This document shows positions 63,247 to 64,000 of a stretch of DNA of 64,000 nucleotides, one piece after another. Positions within the stretch are counted from its first letter, which is position 1. The number at the start of each line of letters is the position of its first letter. The translations under genes and the position numbers were made by a program. Source of the DNA: Pseudomonas yangonensis (GTDB lineage Bacteria > Pseudomonadota > Gammaproteobacteria > Pseudomonadales > Pseudomonadaceae); the NCBI RefSeq assembly GCF_009932725.1, contig NZ_BLJU01000018.1, forward strand, positions 62,001-126,000, read 5' to 3'. Below the pieces are notes generated by a model, which was given only the letters and a program-made list of their open reading frames with translations, did no database searches and was not told where the DNA came from.

Positions 63247-64000
63247 TCACTTGCGGCGAATGTATTGGATGTCGCCCCCCGACCCCAGTTGGTCGGCCTG
63301 ATTCGTGGTGAACTTGGCCATCTGCGGAAATTCGCGGAAAGCCAACATGCTGATGGTGCGGTCGTCGATGATGCGCAAGTCGCGATCGGTCAATGCCATG
63401 GCATTGGGCGGTTCGTTGCCACTGGGGAAGATCACGAACAGCACGTTCTGATCCCAGATTTCTTCGAAGCGCACACGGGTGAAGCTGATGTTGCCCAGTG
63501 CCGGGTCGGCGACGAATACGTGTTCGTTGTAGACGTCGCGCACCACCACGAAATGTTTGAAGCCGGCGTACTCGATGGGCACGATTGCCGGGTGTTCGAG
63601 CTGCGCCAGGTCATCGAAACCAGCGCGGAAGCCGCCGCTCTTGTAGCCCAGAGCTGTGACGAAGCGCTTCATGTCGAGCAGGGAAAAACCACGACGCTCG
63701 ACGATCTTCTCGGCCTCGCCGAAACGCAGCAGCCCTTCCATCACCTGGCGCTCTTCCAGGTTGCGCCCGAGGTAATAGTCGAGCAGCGTGGTCAACGCCG
63801 CAGAGCCGCAGCTGTAGTCGTAGGCCTGGCGAATGACGTTGCGAAACTGCAACTGACTCATCGGCTCGAGCACCACCGACTCACGCAGCGGGCCGTTGGG
63901 CACCAGCGGCTGGGTGATGTTCACGGTGCCGGTGGGCTGAGGCTTGATGTCGACAGCTTCGGTAAACCCGTACAAACCGATCAGGCTGCCCACGAGAATT
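63247..64000 (-). CDS. C39-family cysteine peptidase (5' end cut by the window)
   Basis: The readable part is about 250 residues. R-Q-A-Y-D-Y-S-C-G-S-A-A-L-T-T-L-L holds the oxyanion Gln and catalytic Cys, F-K-H-F-V-V-V-R-D-V the His and V-A-D-P-A-L-G-N the Asp of C39 peptidases. The N-terminal L-I-G-L-Y-G-F-T-E-A looks like the end of a signal peptide; the frame stays open at the window edge, so the gene starts beyond 64000. Related to FapD; 38 bases before the coil-barrel gene. Confidence 0.88.
   Translation of the reverse strand, partial: ILVGSLIGLYGFTEAVDIKPQPTGTVNITQPLVPNGPLRESVVLEPMSQLQFRNVIRQAYDYSCGSAALTTLLDYYLGRNLEERQVMEGLLRFGEAEKIVERRGFSLLDMKRFVTALGYKSGGFRAGFDDLAQLEHPAIVPIEYAGFKHFVVVRDVYNEHVFVADPALGNISFTRVRFEEIWDQNVLFVIFPSGNEPPNAMALTDRDLRIIDDRTISMLAFREFPQMAKFTTNQADQLGSGGDIQYIRRK

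Overview
The window is a GC-rich stretch of chromosome from a fluorescent-type Pseudomonas. Gene content and order point to the P. mendocina / P. oleovorans side of the genus, but that placement is inferred from memory and was not searched. Supporting evidence: the linked oprF-sigX-cmpX-cfrX-cmaX genes, an elongation factor P with Arg32 next to earP, a plant-type (class II) DAHP synthase, and a nitrate assimilation locus with a fused phosphatase-kinase in the order I recall from P. aeruginosa.

Layout. 1-7.6 kb: end of an RlmN-like gene, a chemoreceptor behind a flagellar sigma-28 promoter, a polyamine uptake/catabolism group (binding protein, cupin, FAD amine oxidase, NTF2-AraC regulator), and small membrane proteins. 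7.8-22.8 kb: ordinary core metabolism and housekeeping (sulfite reductase cysI, DEAD-box helicase, DAHP synthase, YcaQ glycosylase, EamA and TSUP transporters, LysR regulators, efp and its rhamnosyltransferase earP). 23.0-26.0 kb: a small AT-richer island between a 28-bp repeat of a tRNA-Ser(GGA) 3' end; it carries mqsRA and four short genes of unknown function but no visible integrase. 26.1-29.9 kb: accessory genes, including a small gene behind a LexA box, a PL7 alginate-lyase-like enzyme and a short secreted peptide.

29.9-40.1 kb: the assimilatory nitrate locus, in which nasA (transporter) and a PP2C-Ser/Thr kinase form one unit, and nirB, nirD, nasC-type nitrate reductase and cobA form a second. 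Each unit has a -24/-12 (sigma-54) promoter followed by a leader with two hexaloop hairpins (A at loop position 1, G at 4) and a Rho-independent terminator, the hallmark of ANTAR (NasT) antitermination. In the nasA leader the second hairpin and the terminator share bases and exclude each other. NasT and NasS themselves are not in the window. cobA supplies the siroheme precursor that NirB needs.

40.1-49.1 kb: oprF/sigX cell-envelope stress cluster, rraA-like gene, a hydrolase, ppsA and its regulator ppsR. 49.2-56.1 kb: 2-methylcitrate operon (GntR regulator, prpB, prpC, acnD, prpF) lacking prpD, with palindromic candidate operators and REP-type repeats. 56.3-59.4 kb: a three-gene set (retropepsin-like zinc protease, inactive transglutaminase with seven membrane helices, RimK-like ATP-grasp ligase), probably a peptide or amino-acid ligation system of unknown substrate. 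59.4-64.0 kb, opposite strand: a tight operon of a C39 peptidase (cut by the window end), an outer-membrane barrel, a FadL-type barrel and a secreted WVD-repeat protein. These last two sets are the best candidates for undescribed biology.
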